Positions 52,160 to 52,178 of a stretch of DNA of 52,178 nt are shown here, piece by piece (position 1 is the stretch's first letter; each line of letters opens with the position of its first letter). A model generated the notes under the pieces. The model had not been told where the DNA came from. It saw only the letters and a program-made list of their open reading frames with translations, and searched no databases. The DNA is taken from NCBI GenBank assembly GCA_900318625.1, contig ONLG01000013.1, positions 1-52,178 on the forward strand, in the 5' to 3' direction. The translations under genes and the position numbers were made by a program. This stretch comes from an uncultured Prevotella sp. (GTDB lineage Bacteria > Bacteroidota > Bacteroidia > Bacteroidales > Bacteroidaceae).

Positions 52160-52178
52160 CAAAAAGTAAGCCCCTCTT

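Overview
The window reads as a Bacteroidales chromosome, most likely Prevotella sensu lato (inference). The grounds are a SprA-type type IX secretion translocon, a SusC/D/E/F outer-membrane uptake operon, fused FtcD, lipoproteins with Bacteroidetes-type signals, and at least four promoters that fit the Bacteroidetes pattern TTTG-N19/20-TAnnTTTG. Two genes need TTG starts. No rRNA or tRNA gene was recognised.

Layout. 1-1842 (minus): iorA and the 5' end of iorB (2-oxoacid:ferredoxin oxidoreductase). 2272-13894 (plus): ruvA, sprA (one frameshift), a PBP4-type carboxypeptidase, nadB and rsmD, spaced closely enough for one operon. 13887-14681 (minus): a HAD phosphatase, then a cloverleaf-like dyad and a terminator. 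14997-18806 (minus): etfB-etfA-small membrane protein-acyl-CoA dehydrogenase. 19040-26586 (minus): susC-susD-susE-susF behind a long structured leader; an XRE regulator lies divergently. 27752-32225 (plus): queD, queE, dnaG, cls. 32362-39531 (plus): histidine degradation ftcD-hutU-hutH-hutI, with one small gene inserted on the other strand. 51319-52008 (plus): a Nudix protein.

The most unusual region is 39656-50730 (minus). It is AT-richer than its neighbours and holds eight tightly spaced or overlapping genes: a vWA-like lipoprotein, a three-helix membrane protein, a tubulin/FtsZ-like GTPase, a 1162-residue protein with an actin/Hsp70-type ATPase fold, a membrane protein with a short coiled coil, a MotA/TolQ-like channel protein with a long coiled-coil tail, a MotB/OmpA-like stator protein and a trypsin-like lipoprotein protease. 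A good promoter (50699-50730) lies about 370 bp upstream of the first gene. The set looks like an envelope-spanning, ion-driven machine joined to two cytoskeletal NTPases. It recalls Zorya ZorA/ZorB but lacks Zorya's other genes, and I do not recognise it as a characterised system.

The window also carries a dispersed repeat family: 15-bp near-palindromes (AATATGGGCCATATT and variants) at an exact 22-bp period. Two copies also contain C-rich/G-rich arms and one copy forms the 3' end of hutI. Two frameshifts (sprA near 8981, and a small gene at 50963-51309) both fall at short A runs and may be sequencing errors.
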